A stretch of DNA of 64,000 nt from JBEVJK01 sp040510195 (lineage in GTDB: Bacteria > Pseudomonadota > Alphaproteobacteria > Rhizobiales > Rhizobiaceae). Location of the stretch: contig JBEVJK010000085.1 in the NCBI GenBank assembly GCA_040510195.1, positions 1-64,000 of the forward strand, in the 5' to 3' direction. A program made the translations under genes and the position numbers. The stretch's first letter is position 1; every line of letters begins with the position of its first letter. Below the pieces are notes generated by a model. The model saw only the letters and a list, made by a program, of their open reading frames with translations. It did no database searches and was not told where the DNA came from. Below, piece after piece: positions 34,093-42,614 of this stretch.

Positions 34093-36176
34093 GCCGCTTG
34101 TGCCCCTTCTCCGACCCGGATTGGCACTTTCACCCGAAATGTAGACCCTGAACCAAGCATGGACTCGACCTCTAGCGTCCCGCCATGCATCTCGATGATG
34201 CGCTTGGAGATCGCGAGTCCAAGCCCTGTCCCACCTTTTTGCCTAGTGCTGCTGCTGTCGACCTGTTGGAACTCCTCGAAAATGAGTGCCTGGTCGTTGC
34301 CCGCAATGCCAGGTCCAGTATCCTTGACCGCGATCTCAAATTGGCCGTCGACCGCACCAGCTAGGATGTCGACCGCACCGACTTCGGTGAATTTGACTGC
34401 ATTCCCTGCGAGGTTGAGCAGCACTTGCGTCAGGCGCCGTTCGTCGCCGCGGCCAATCGGTAGGTTGTCCGTCACGCTCGTGGTCAAGGACAGTCCTTTC
34501 GCGCGTGCCAGAGGCTCGATGGCTGTGACTGTCGACCGCACGATCTGGCCGACCGAATAGTCATCAAGCGACAGAGTTAGCTGGCCAGCCTCGATCTTGG
34601 AAAGATCGAGCACGTCGTTGATAAGCCCAAGCAAGTGACGACCGTTTGCCTGCACGCGCCCGACCGTCGCCTTCGCCTTCTCCGGGAGCTCGCCGTAAAT
34701 CCCGTCAACCAGAAGTTCTGTGAAACCCAGGACCGAGTTGAGTGGCGTCCTCAGCTCGTGGCTCATGTTTGCGAGGAACTGCGATTTGTGTCGGCTGGCC
34801 GCTTCCAGCTCGCGGCCCTTCTCCTCAATCTCGCTGAACAGTTTGGCGTTTTGAATTGCCAACACGGACTGAGCCGCAAAGGTTTCCAGAAGGTCGACTA
34901 CCCGATCATCCAATTTCCCGGGCTGACGCCGTCTAACCACAAGCATGCCCACAACCTTGTTGGGCCTAAGAAGTGGGACGATCACCACGCTCCGATATCC
35001 AGCGTCGAGAACGGCCTTCAGAGCTGGCGGCAGCGTCCCTTGGCTGATGTCTTCGATCTGCAAAGGCGATCGGCGCCGCACGGATTCGCCGACGGTAGGG
35101 TCGTCCAGGCCGATCGACACGGTCGAGAGAGCGCCGATGAGTTCGTCGCTCATGCCGTAGGTCGCACGAAGGCGGAACCGCTGGCCGGTGCTGCTGAAGA
35201 CATAGATGCTTCCGGCGTCCGTGTCCGACAATTGCACCGCCTTGGCCACGATGGTGCGCAACACCGTGTCGAGATCGAGCGTCGAATTGACTGCCTGGCT
35301 AACCTCACCCAATGCCTCGAGTTCGCCGACCGAGCGTGCGAGTTCAGCCGTGCGGGCCTGAACCTCCTGATAAAGATAACCCAGCCGCTCGGACGTCTGA
35401 TTGACGTTGGCGGCGAGCACGCCGAGTTCATCCTTGTTGGAAACCGAAACACGCCGGGCAAAATCGCCAGCTGCTATCTCGCTGAGACGCGTCTCGATCT
35501 TTCTGACCGGCTCCACGATCGACCAGGATATGACGTATCCGAGGCCGAGCGCCAGCAGGATGCTGGCGAGCGAAAAGGAGACTACGATCAGTCGCGACGT
35601 TTCATAAGCGCCCTCAGTGGCCTCGATTGCGGTTACCATATCGGCTTCGGCCATGTTGACGAGTTGGTTTGTCAGTCGCTCCAAGCGGTCGGCGGACGGC
35701 ATGATCTCGTTGAGCTGGACCTTCCGTGCTTCGTCGGTGCGACCGGCGCGGATCAGCGTTGCGACGTGCGTCACGCCGGCCGCGAGCCGGTCATATTCTT
35801 GGCGGACCTCCCGGAGCACCTCGGCTTCGCTTTCGGCGACGAACTCCATCCGGTCGAGATCGTAGCCGAATTGGTTGAGCTGTCTCAGTGCCGTGTCCAG
35901 CAGGCGCTCGTCCTGTAGCAGGAGCGCAGTCGAGATGCTGTAGAGCTGCGTGGTCGTGTCGTGTTGAACCTGGCGATAGGCAGCGATCCTGCGTTCGAGG
36001 GTGATCAGCGCGTTCGTCTGGTCGTTGACTCCGCTCAACACTTGCAGTCCGACGGACCCCAGCACGATGAGCAGTCCGACGATCGACAAAAAGGCGATCA
36101 ACAGCTTGGTCTGGACACGCGCCGGCAGGCGCGCAACCCAGGCCACCAGCCGATTGGTGAGGTTACCTGTCTTCAT
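34089..36176 (-). CDS. sensor histidine kinase with periplasmic domain, HAMP and GAF
   Basis: A 695-residue kinase: membrane helix 1 (about 25-46, LLIAFLSIVGLLIVLGSVGL), a helical periplasmic sensor of about 150 residues, membrane helix 2 (IVVSFSLASILLALGLGYVI), HAMP (SIVEPVRKIETRLSEIAAGD), coiled linker, GAF domain, then HisKA (ANMSHELRTPLNSVLGF) and ATPase domain (NLAGNAVKFTE, DTGPGIAG, GTGLGLAISKRI). All catalytic boxes are intact. The ATG at 36176 lies inside the last codons of the Sco1 gene (14-base overlap), so kinase translation is tied to Sco1. Its partners are the receiver and receiver-cyclase genes just downstream. The signal may involve the upstream exported binding proteins; that is inference. 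Confidence 0.87.
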   Translation of the reverse strand: MKTGNLTNRLVAWVARLPARVQTKLLIAFLSIVGLLIVLGSVGLQVLSGVNDQTNALITLERRIAAYRQVQHDTTTQLYSISTALLLQDERLLDTALRQLNQFGYDLDRMEFVAESEAEVLREVRQEYDRLAAGVTHVATLIRAGRTDEARKVQLNEIMPSADRLERLTNQLVNMAEADMVTAIEATEGAYETSRLIVVSFSLASILLALGLGYVISWSIVEPVRKIETRLSEIAAGDFARRVSVSNKDELGVLAANVNQTSERLGYLYQEVQARTAELARSVGELEALGEVSQAVNSTLDLDTVLRTIVAKAVQLSDTDAGSIYVFSSTGQRFRLRATYGMSDELIGALSTVSIGLDDPTVGESVRRRSPLQIEDISQGTLPPALKAVLDAGYRSVVIVPLLRPNKVVGMLVVRRRQPGKLDDRVVDLLETFAAQSVLAIQNAKLFSEIEEKGRELEAASRHKSQFLANMSHELRTPLNSVLGFTELLVDGIYGELPEKAKATVGRVQANGRHLLGLINDVLDLSKIEAGQLTLSLDDYSVGQIVRSTVTAIEPLARAKGLSLTTSVTDNLPIGRGDERRLTQVLLNLAGNAVKFTEVGAVDILAGAVDGQFEIAVKDTGPGIAGNDQALIFEEFQQVDSSSTRQKGGTGLGLAISKRIIEMHGGTLEVESMLGSGSTFRVKVPIRVGEGAQAA

Positions 36177-36798
36177 CCAGGAGGTCGACGAGGTCACCCC
36201 GGAACTCCTCCAGGTCAAACCCAGCACCCATATACTGCACGCGCAAAATTCCGTTCGGGTCGATGATTGAGGTCAACAGCGTGTGGTCGACGTCGCCATT
36301 CGCGCTTTTCATCGCCACAACGCCATATTTCATGCCTACTTCATGGACAATCGCTGGGTCACCCGTCAAGAACCACCATCCCTTCCGATTGGCGTCGAAG
36401 CTTTCCGCATACTGCTTCAACACCTCGGGCGTGTCATGCTCTGGATCGACGGTGATCGAGACAAAAGCAATTTTGGGCCCGAACGCATCGCCAAGTGACT
36501 TTTGTACGCGCACCATGTTGTCGGTCAGGATCGGGCACACGTCTGTGCACGAAGCAAAGATGAACGCGACTGCCACGACCTTGCCGCGAAGGTCGCGAAG
36601 CGAAACGCGTGCACGATCCTGGGAAATGAGGGCAAAGTCGGGTGCAGGTCCGATGACCGGTAGGCGCTGGTTATGGGGTGCATCATGCCCATGCGCCGGT
36701 GCTGTGATAAGCAGCGCCAGCAGCAGAGCGCGTGTCAGCCAAGTGACCACGCCTTCAGCTCGCTGTTCAGTCCTCTGAGAAAACTCCAATCCGTGCAC
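36163..36798 (-). CDS. SCO1/SenC-family thioredoxin-fold copper/thiol protein
   Basis: A protein of up to 211 residues with a hydrophobic N-terminal signal (TRALLLALLITAPAHG) and a thioredoxin fold. The copper-binding and redox motif CTDVC (C84 and C88) and the conserved His (H172, DVDHTLLT) are all present. Sco proteins carry copper to the CuA site of cytochrome oxidase or act as thiol reductases or redox sensors in the periplasm. No oxidase gene is nearby; the gene is instead between binding-protein genes and a sensor kinase, which points to a regulatory or metal-sensing role. GTG 36750 would give a shorter, more typical signal peptide. It overlaps the kinase gene by 14 bases. Confidence 0.87.
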   Translation of the reverse strand: MHGLEFSQRTEQRAEGVVTWLTRALLLALLITAPAHGHDAPHNQRLPVIGPAPDFALISQDRARVSLRDLRGKVVAVAFIFASCTDVCPILTDNMVRVQKSLGDAFGPKIAFVSITVDPEHDTPEVLKQYAESFDANRKGWWFLTGDPAIVHEVGMKYGVVAMKSANGDVDHTLLTSIIDPNGILRVQYMGAGFDLEEFRGDLVDLLDEDR

Positions 36799-36953
36799 CT
36801 GGCATCGAGGTTGCTGTTCAGTACGTCTATATTAACTCGTTTCTGCCGGAAGAAACCAACGCGATCTCTTCGAACCTTCGTCTCGCAACAATTCACTAGC
36901 TATGTAGATCGGTGCAAGGTTCTTCCTCCCACTAACGGATTGGCACCGCTCCT

Positions 36954-37964
36954 CTATGCTTTCAGTTCCCGCTTCAACTCGCTGATGAACCGGAAATCGG
37001 TCCCATCCGCGAGGATCTGTTGCGGACTGGACTTGATCATCCCCGTTTCTTGCATCCTCAGTGCGTAGAAGCGCACCGACGCTTCAGGATCGTAGTCTCG
37101 CCAGGCGTCGTAGCGAGTGTCCTTCAGCGTTTGCAGGGCGAACTCGTAGTTCGGGAGGAAACCTCGCTCGACCAGCTTCCCTGCGCTCCATTTTGGATCG
37201 GAAGCGCAGAGGTCCGCCCCCCTCACGATGGCTCTCAAAACGCGCTTGGTCGCCACCGGATATTTGCTCGTGTAGTCGGAGGTGGCAGAGACCATGCAGC
37301 AGAAGTGCTGCGACCAGGGGCGGTCGAGGGTATTGTTGAGGATCGTGTGGCCAATCTTCTTGGCGCGCAATTGCTGCGTCGCAGGCGGGGTAAAAAGGAA
37401 CGCATCGAATTTCCCTTCGGCGAAGCCTTGCGCCGGCTTGCCTTGCCAGATGACCCAGTCGATCTCGCGCGTCGGGTCGATCCCGACGTAAGCGGTCATC
37501 AGTGCGACCAAAACATAGTGCAGCGAGTCGAGATCGGGGGTGCCGACCCGTTTGCCCCGCAGGTCGGTGATGTCCTTCACATGCTCGTTGGCGACAAGCT
37601 CCATGCATCCGACATGAAGCCCAGCGAGCACTTTGATGGGAATGCCAGTATCTATCGATCTGAGGTGGACTGGCACATAGTTCACGCTGAAGTCTGTCTG
37701 ACCGTTGGCGATCCACCACCACTGGTCCAGCTTAGGGTCACCTTGCACGTAGCGGACATCGCTGAAGCCATCGGCGCGCAGCAGCTCCCCGGCCAGATAG
37801 AGACCCGCCCAACAATAGGCGCCATCGATCCATCGAGGCAGTCGGACCGAGGTCGTCTCCAACGGCGCATCGGCCGAGGCGTGCGAGGCTGTGCCCAGCA
37901 GGCCCGCGGCACTGACCGATGCAACGCCGGCCATGAAACGACGGCGATCCTGGAGGACGTGCAT
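36954..37964 (-). CDS. Tat-exported NMT1/SsuA-like substrate-binding protein (copy 1)
   Basis: A 336-residue periplasmic binding protein of the NMT1/THI5-like (SsuA/TauA) fold. A Tat-like leader (DRRRFMAGVASVSAAGLLG) precedes YVAGELL-type lobe sequence (CWAGLYLAGELLRADGFSDV) and DLRGKRVGTPD. Five cysteines (C51, C120, C222, C223, C253) are shared with the three paralogues upstream, including the adjacent pair in WSQHFCCM. The fold suggests a small organic ligand, but no permease or ATPase gene is near any copy. ATG 37964 has AGGGAG upstream. Its gene starts 43 bases after copy 2, so they share a transcript. Confidence 0.8.
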   Translation of the reverse strand: MHVLQDRRRFMAGVASVSAAGLLGTASHASADAPLETTSVRLPRWIDGAYCWAGLYLAGELLRADGFSDVRYVQGDPKLDQWWWIANGQTDFSVNYVPVHLRSIDTGIPIKVLAGLHVGCMELVANEHVKDITDLRGKRVGTPDLDSLHYVLVALMTAYVGIDPTREIDWVIWQGKPAQGFAEGKFDAFLFTPPATQQLRAKKIGHTILNNTLDRPWSQHFCCMVSATSDYTSKYPVATKRVLRAIVRGADLCASDPKWSAGKLVERGFLPNYEFALQTLKDTRYDAWRDYDPEASVRFYALRMQETGMIKSSPQQILADGTDFRFISELKRELKA

Positions 37965-38007
37965 GAGCTGGTTCTCCCTCATGGGCGATTGCTTGTAGAC
38001 GAGCTGC

Positions 38008-39027
38008 TCAAGCCTTCAGCTCCTGCTTCAGTTCGTTGAGGAAACGGAACTCGGTTCCGTTGGCGATGATCTCTTGCGGACTGGATTGAACCATGCCCGT
38101 CTCCCGCATCCTCAGGGCATAGAAGCGCACGGTGTCTTCAGCGTCGTATTCACGCCACTTGTCATGCGGCGCCTCTCTAAGCGTTGCGAGGGCATAATCG
38201 TAGTTGGGAAGAAATCCGCGATCGACCAATGCTTGAGCCGCTCCTTCCGGGTTCGACGCACAGAAATCTGCTGACTTGAGGATTGCACGGAGGACCCGCT
38301 TGGTTGTGACCGGGTTGTTCTTCACATAGTCGGCGTTGGCTGCAACCATGCAGCAGAAGTACTGAGACCAGGGATTGTCCTTTCCGATGTCCACGACCGT
38401 ATGGCCGGGAAAGTCCTTCTGGGCGCGCAGGATCTGCGGTTCTGGCGTTGCAGCCAGGAATGCATCGACCTTTCCGTCGATAAACAGTTGGTAGGCGGGT
38501 GTTTGGCCGGCCTCGACCCACTCGATGTCGTTGTTTGGATCGAGCCCGACGTAGTCCGCGATCAGGCTCGTCAGCTTGTGGGGATGCGAATCCCGGACCC
38601 AGATGCCCACTCGCTTGCCGCGCAGATCCGTGACGCTACGAACAGCGTCGTTGGCCATCAATTCGAAGCATCCGAAGTGCACTCCGCCCAGGATCTTGAT
38701 CGGCACGCCGGCCTCCAGGGAGGTGATGTGCATCGACGGCATGTTCATGTCGAAATCGGTGTCGCCTCGCGCGAGCCACTGTGAGTTATCGACGGTCGTG
38801 TCACCCGTCACGTACTGGACATCGGTGATGCCGTCGGCACGCAGCAACTCGCCGGCCAGGAAAACAGATGCCCAGCAGTAGGCGCCCCACTTCCCCAAGC
38901 GAACAGTCGTTGTTTCAGGCGGCAGGTCGCCTGCACTGGCTGGTTGGACCTTGAACAATCCTGCGCCCGCAGCGCTGGCCGCGGAGAGGCCAACCAGGAA
39001 ATGGCGACGACTCTGGACAATCGACAT
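38008..39027 (-). CDS. Tat-exported NMT1/SsuA-like substrate-binding protein (copy 2)
   Basis: A 339-residue paralogue of the neighbouring binding proteins. The Tat leader is SRRHFLVGLSAASAAGAGLF; then GAYCWASVFLAGELLRADGI, HFGCFELMAND, DLRGKRVGIWV, NPWSQYFCCMVAA and the conserved C-terminal block ending in GTEFRFLNELKQELKA. The five shared cysteines are kept. ATG 39027 follows GGGAGGAGC. Upstream lies a leader (39028-39245) that is a duplicate of the one before copy 4. It is the first gene of the copy 2-copy 1 unit. Confidence 0.8.
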   Translation of the reverse strand: MSIVQSRRHFLVGLSAASAAGAGLFKVQPASAGDLPPETTTVRLGKWGAYCWASVFLAGELLRADGITDVQYVTGDTTVDNSQWLARGDTDFDMNMPSMHITSLEAGVPIKILGGVHFGCFELMANDAVRSVTDLRGKRVGIWVRDSHPHKLTSLIADYVGLDPNNDIEWVEAGQTPAYQLFIDGKVDAFLAATPEPQILRAQKDFPGHTVVDIGKDNPWSQYFCCMVAANADYVKNNPVTTKRVLRAILKSADFCASNPEGAAQALVDRGFLPNYDYALATLREAPHDKWREYDAEDTVRFYALRMRETGMVQSSPQEIIANGTEFRFLNELKQELKA

Positions 39028-39245
39028 GGAATGCTCCTCCCACAAGCCAAACAGATTGGGGTCGGAACCAAGAAAGAGGGGTTCCGGCAGAAGCAAAAAG
39101 TCCGATGAGCGTGTCGAGCTGCTCTCAGACCACGCCTAGTCCAATGCGGGAGTCTTTCGCTCTCAGTCGCTGGCCTTTAGGATGTCCCAACCAGCGATTA
39201 TCCAATATACTCCCGATTTGGGGCTGGAGCGAGGATAAATGGTCT
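39028..39245 (-). promoter_or_regulatory. duplicated leader A with conserved 7-base inverted repeat
   Basis: The region before binding protein copy 2 aligns along about 180 bases with the region before copy 4 (41498-41705). Shared blocks on the plus strand include AACCAAGAAAGAG, GTTCCGGCAGAAGCAAA, GGGAGTCTT, GCTCTCAGTCGC, ACTCCCGATTTG and GGAGCGAGGAT. CGGGAGT (39147-39153) and ACTCCCG (39209-39215) form a perfect inverted pair 55 bases apart. Because the sequence between genes is kept while intergenic DNA elsewhere is not, it probably holds the promoter and control sites. The rest of the gap to 39330 shows nothing more. Confidence 0.6.
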
Positions 39246-39330
39246 GTCGACGATAGATGTTCGGCAGCTAAGCCAAAGATCCTCTTGCGCTGCCTTCGGA
39301 CTTCGGCTGCGCACACCAACTCTTCGCCCT

Positions 39331-40353
39331 TCAGATTTTCAACTCGTTCTTCAGCTCGTCAAGGAAACGCCAATCGGTGCCCTCCGCCAGGAGCTTCTGG
39401 GGAGTGCTCTTGAGCATCCCGACCTCGTGGAGGCGCAGGGCATAGAAGCGCAGGGTGTCCTCAGCGTTATACTCACGCCAACCGTAGGGGATCTGCTGCA
39501 TGACCTGGAGAGCATGGTCATAGCGCTTGGTATAGCCCTGCTGCACCAAGAACTGCGCGGACTGCTCCGGCTCGCTGGCGCAGAAATCCGCAGCTTTCAA
39601 GATGGCGCGGAGTGCCCGTTTGGTGGCCACCGGATATTTGCCGACAAAATCCCGATTCCCGGCCAGCATGCAGCAGAAGTATTGCGACCAGGGTCGGTCC
39701 ACCGTGCTGCTGATCACCACATGGCCAATCTGCTGCTCCCGCATTTCTTGCGGCTCGGGGGGAAAGCCTAGGTAGGCATCGATCTTTCCCTCACTTAGGA
39801 GCCGGACAGACTCGGGTCCCGGATGCGTCACGAAGTTTATGTCCGTACGGAGGTCCAGGCCTACATACGCTGTCATCGCAGCGAGAAAGACGTATCGGCT
39901 GGAATCTAACGTCGGCACGGCCACGGTCTTGCCCTTGAGGTCGCGGATCGCCTGGACGCTATCGTTCCCGAACAGCTCAAAGCAGCCGACATGGAGCCCT
40001 GCCAGGATGACGATGGGGTCCCCCGCCTCCAGGTGGAGTAGCAGCGGGGCGGCGAAATGCGCGCTGATGTCGGCTTCACCAGAGGCGAGGGCAGGGGCGA
40101 TGTCTGCGGTCCCCACTTTCTGGAGGTACTGCACCTCGGTGAACCCCTCGCTGCGCAGCAGTTCTTCGCTTACATACTGGGGGGCCTGACAGATGCTGGG
40201 AATCCTGACGAGCCGAATCCGCGTTGTCTCGGGCGGTGGCTCTGCGGCGGCGGCTCGGCCGGGGTGCCAGCCCAGCAGCCCCGCTGTCCCCGCCAGCGTT
40301 ATCCCGCGCAGGAACCTCCGTCGGTTGAACCGTCCAGGGTAGAGGGTATGCAT
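39331..40353 (-). CDS. Tat-exported NMT1/SsuA-like substrate-binding protein (copy 3)
   Basis: A 340-residue paralogue, the most divergent of the four around the ligand-facing N-terminal part (IPSICQAPQYVSEELLRSEG instead of GAYCWAG). The Tat leader is NRRRFLRGITLAGTAGLLG. It keeps HVGCFELFGND, DLKGKTVAVPT, RPWSQYFCCMLAGNRDF and ADFCASEP, so all five cysteines are present. The altered first lobe suggests a different ligand from copies 1, 2 and 4. ATG 40353 follows GAAGGGAGG. It lies 130 bases after copy 4 and probably shares its transcript. Confidence 0.8.
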   Translation of the reverse strand: MHTLYPGRFNRRRFLRGITLAGTAGLLGWHPGRAAAAEPPPETTRIRLVRIPSICQAPQYVSEELLRSEGFTEVQYLQKVGTADIAPALASGEADISAHFAAPLLLHLEAGDPIVILAGLHVGCFELFGNDSVQAIRDLKGKTVAVPTLDSSRYVFLAAMTAYVGLDLRTDINFVTHPGPESVRLLSEGKIDAYLGFPPEPQEMREQQIGHVVISSTVDRPWSQYFCCMLAGNRDFVGKYPVATKRALRAILKAADFCASEPEQSAQFLVQQGYTKRYDHALQVMQQIPYGWREYNAEDTLRFYALRLHEVGMLKSTPQKLLAEGTDWRFLDELKNELKI

Positions 40354-40483
40354 GGGAACCTCCCTTCCAAATGCTGGCCAGTGCGACACCGAAAACGCTG
40401 ACCAGTGGATGCCGTGTTGTGCACAAGCCCAAGCGTCACGCCATGCCAGGATGGGAGTTCCAGGCCATATACTTACCAGCTGC

Positions 40484-41497
40484 TCACGTTTTCAGCTCGC
40501 GCTTTAGCTCGTTGAGGAAGCTCCAGTCCGCTCCGTTGGCGATGATCTCCTGGGGGCTCGATTTGATCATGTCCAGCTCCTGCATGCGCAGGGAATAGAA
40601 CCGAAGTGAGTCTTCAGGATCGAAGTCCCGCCAACGGTTGTACTGAATATCGCTGAGAGTTTGGAGAGCGTATTCATATGAGTTGACGAAACCACGATCC
40701 ACCATTTGCTTCGCCACTCTTCGTGGATCCGACACGCACAGGTCGGCTGACTTAAGGATGGCTCGAAGGACACGCTTCGTCGCCACGGGGTATTTGCTCA
40801 CATAGTCACTCCGGGCTGAAATCATGCAGCAAAAATACTGTGACCAAGGGCGGTCTATGGAATTGTTGAGTATGGAATGGCCGATCTTCTTCGCCCGCAA
40901 TTCCTGCGGCTGAGGCGGCGTGCCGAGGAAGGCATCGATTTTTCCTTGGATGAAAAGTTCCGTTGGGGTGGCGCCTTCAACCACGACCCAGTCTATGTCC
41001 TTGGCGGGATCGAGACCGACATAGGCTGCCATAAGACTCAGCCAGACGTGTCGCGAGTTGTTGAAACCATCCATCCCTACCCTTTTGCCCCGCAGATCCG
41101 AGACGCTGCGAATACTTTCCTTAGCGATCAGCTCGAGACATCCCGCGTGCAACCCGGTCAACACCTTGACCGGCACACCGGCGTCGATAGATGCGATCTG
41201 CTTGGGGGGAAAGTTCACCGAGAAGTCGGTCTCACCGCGCGCAATCCACTCTGATTGGTCGACCTTTCCGTCGCCTTGAACGTAACGGACATCAGTAAGA
41301 CCCTCGGCGCGGAGCAGTTCTCCGGCGACATACACTCCTGCCCAGCAGTAAGCGCCCCCGATCCACCTCGGCAAACGGACCGTGGTTGTTTCAGGCGGTA
41401 TCTCGCCGGCACTGGCTGATCGAGGTTTTGAAAATCCCGCAGCCCCAGCCGCAGCGAGGCCAGCCATGAAGTGGCGACGAGTCTGGATTGTCTGCAT
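40484..41497 (-). CDS. Tat-exported NMT1/SsuA-like substrate-binding protein (copy 4)
   Basis: A 337-residue paralogue, closest to copy 1 (GGAYCWAGVYVAGELLRAEG, YVQGDGKVDQSEW, KKIGHSILNNSIDRPWSQYF). The Tat leader is TRRHFMAGLAAAGAAGF. The five shared cysteines are present (YCWAG, HAGCLEL, FCCM, ADLCVSDP). It is the promoter-proximal gene of the array, with duplicated leader B upstream. ATG 41497 follows GGAGC. No ABC permease or ATPase gene accompanies the array. Confidence 0.8.
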   Translation of the reverse strand: MQTIQTRRHFMAGLAAAGAAGFSKPRSASAGEIPPETTTVRLPRWIGGAYCWAGVYVAGELLRAEGLTDVRYVQGDGKVDQSEWIARGETDFSVNFPPKQIASIDAGVPVKVLTGLHAGCLELIAKESIRSVSDLRGKRVGMDGFNNSRHVWLSLMAAYVGLDPAKDIDWVVVEGATPTELFIQGKIDAFLGTPPQPQELRAKKIGHSILNNSIDRPWSQYFCCMISARSDYVSKYPVATKRVLRAILKSADLCVSDPRRVAKQMVDRGFVNSYEYALQTLSDIQYNRWRDFDPEDSLRFYSLRMQELDMIKSSPQEIIANGADWSFLNELKRELKT

Positions 41498-41705
41498 TGA
41501 GAAGCTCCGCTGCCACAAGCTGCAAACAGATCGCGGTCAGAACCAAGAAAGAGAAGTTCCGGCAGAAGCAAATAGTCTCGTGAGCGCATTGAGCAGGGCG
41601 CCCAGTCCAATACGGGAGTCTTACGCTCTCAGTCGCCAGTCCGTGCGATCTCTCCACCGGCGATCCTACTACAATACTCCCGATTTGCATTTGGAGCGAG
41701 GATTA
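41498..41705 (-). promoter_or_regulatory. duplicated leader B with conserved 7-base inverted repeat
   Basis: Homologous to leader A at 39028-39245 over its whole length. The inverted pair here is CGGGAGT (41613-41619) and ACTCCCG (41676-41682), 56 bases apart, nearly the same spacing as in leader A (55). It precedes binding protein copy 4. The remainder of the gap to 41837 (41706-41837) shows no further structure. Confidence 0.6.
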
Positions 41706-41837
41706 AAGCCAGGTCGCCGCCACGGCCGCCGCCATGGTGAGAGTTCGCCAGCAGCTTCACGCCTGTTCCAGTTTCGAGAGTCGTGTGGAGTGTCAAGGGG
41801 CGTCGGCCGCCTTGAGTAAGGCCCTCAGGACCCAGCC

Positions 41838-42614
41838 CTAGTGCAGGCCGAGCACTACTCCGACCTTTGAGGTCACGCAGCTGATAGTTGCTCGCCGGAT
41901 CTCTATGCCACCCTGCCTTCTATACTGGATGCGGGCATCGATCGGCACGGCGAGTGCGCCGCGCTGTCTGACGCGAGGCAGACCTGCGTTGGCCGCGCTA
42001 ACGCGAACAGCGCCATAAGGGCGCGCTGCTCTTACGATGGCCTGCCGGCAGGCCATCAAGAGGAACTGAGGAACGGAAGGATGCATTGAAAACGTCCCCT
42101 GAATTTGCATCGCGCTGATGACGCCGGCCGGCGCCCGCGTCGCGCCTCCGCGGCCAGGGGCAAGGCGATTCGGCAAAGCGAGCGACGTTCCCTGGGCGAC
42201 GTTGCGGCGCGCTCTACCCTTTGCCACCGCTCTCACGTTCGCTGACCCGATCGACGCGGCGGATGAGCGAGCGGCGTCTGCGCCGGCTGCTCCCGCCGCT
42301 TGCTGAGAAGCGGGACTGCTGCCGCGCTTCCCTGCGGACGCGCCGTTAGTCGCGTTTGAACCGCTATTGCTAGACTTTGATCCCCCGTTCGCGTCCCCCA
42401 CGTTTCCCTTGCCCTTGGTGTCCCCACCTTTGCTCTTGGTCGCGTCTGACTTTCCTTTGGCGCTTCCGCCCTTGCCATTGCTCCCGGCGGAACTTCCATC
42501 AGAGCCTTTGTCGGAGTGATTGGAACCGGGTTTTGCGCGGGCTTCGAGCAGTGTCGCCGGCGGCACCAGCAGGCTGATGCCAATCGTCAAGGCAAAAAGA
42601 CTGCGCAGGAGCAT
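41838..42614 (-). CDS. secreted Gly/Ser/Lys-rich low-complexity protein
   Basis: A 258-residue protein with a signal peptide (LLRSLFALTIGISLLVPPATLLEARA). About residues 28-110 are a low-complexity run of Gly, Ser, Lys, Asn and Ala (repeated KG, SG and GS units such as GSDGSSAGSNGKGGSAKGKS), followed by an Ala/Arg-rich part and a more ordered C-terminal 90 residues with two cysteines (LMACRQAIV, ATISCVTSK). I do not recognise the family. Composition suggests a cationic, disordered surface or periplasmic protein. The ATG at 42614 opens the signal peptide; a GTG at 42641 is also open. Confidence 0.5.
   Translation of the reverse strand: MLLRSLFALTIGISLLVPPATLLEARAKPGSNHSDKGSDGSSAGSNGKGGSAKGKSDATKSKGGDTKGKGNVGDANGGSKSSNSGSNATNGASAGKRGSSPASQQAAGAAGADAARSSAASIGSANVRAVAKGRARRNVAQGTSLALPNRLAPGRGGATRAPAGVISAMQIQGTFSMHPSVPQFLLMACRQAIVRAARPYGAVRVSAANAGLPRVRQRGALAVPIDARIQYRRQGGIEIRRATISCVTSKVGVVLGLH

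Noticed and set aside
36954..41497. Binding-protein array as a thiamine-precursor (THI5/NMT1) synthesis enzyme set
   Set aside because: The proteins have Tat signals and lie outside the cytoplasm, and no thiamine gene or TPP riboswitch is seen; only the fold is shared with THI5-like proteins.
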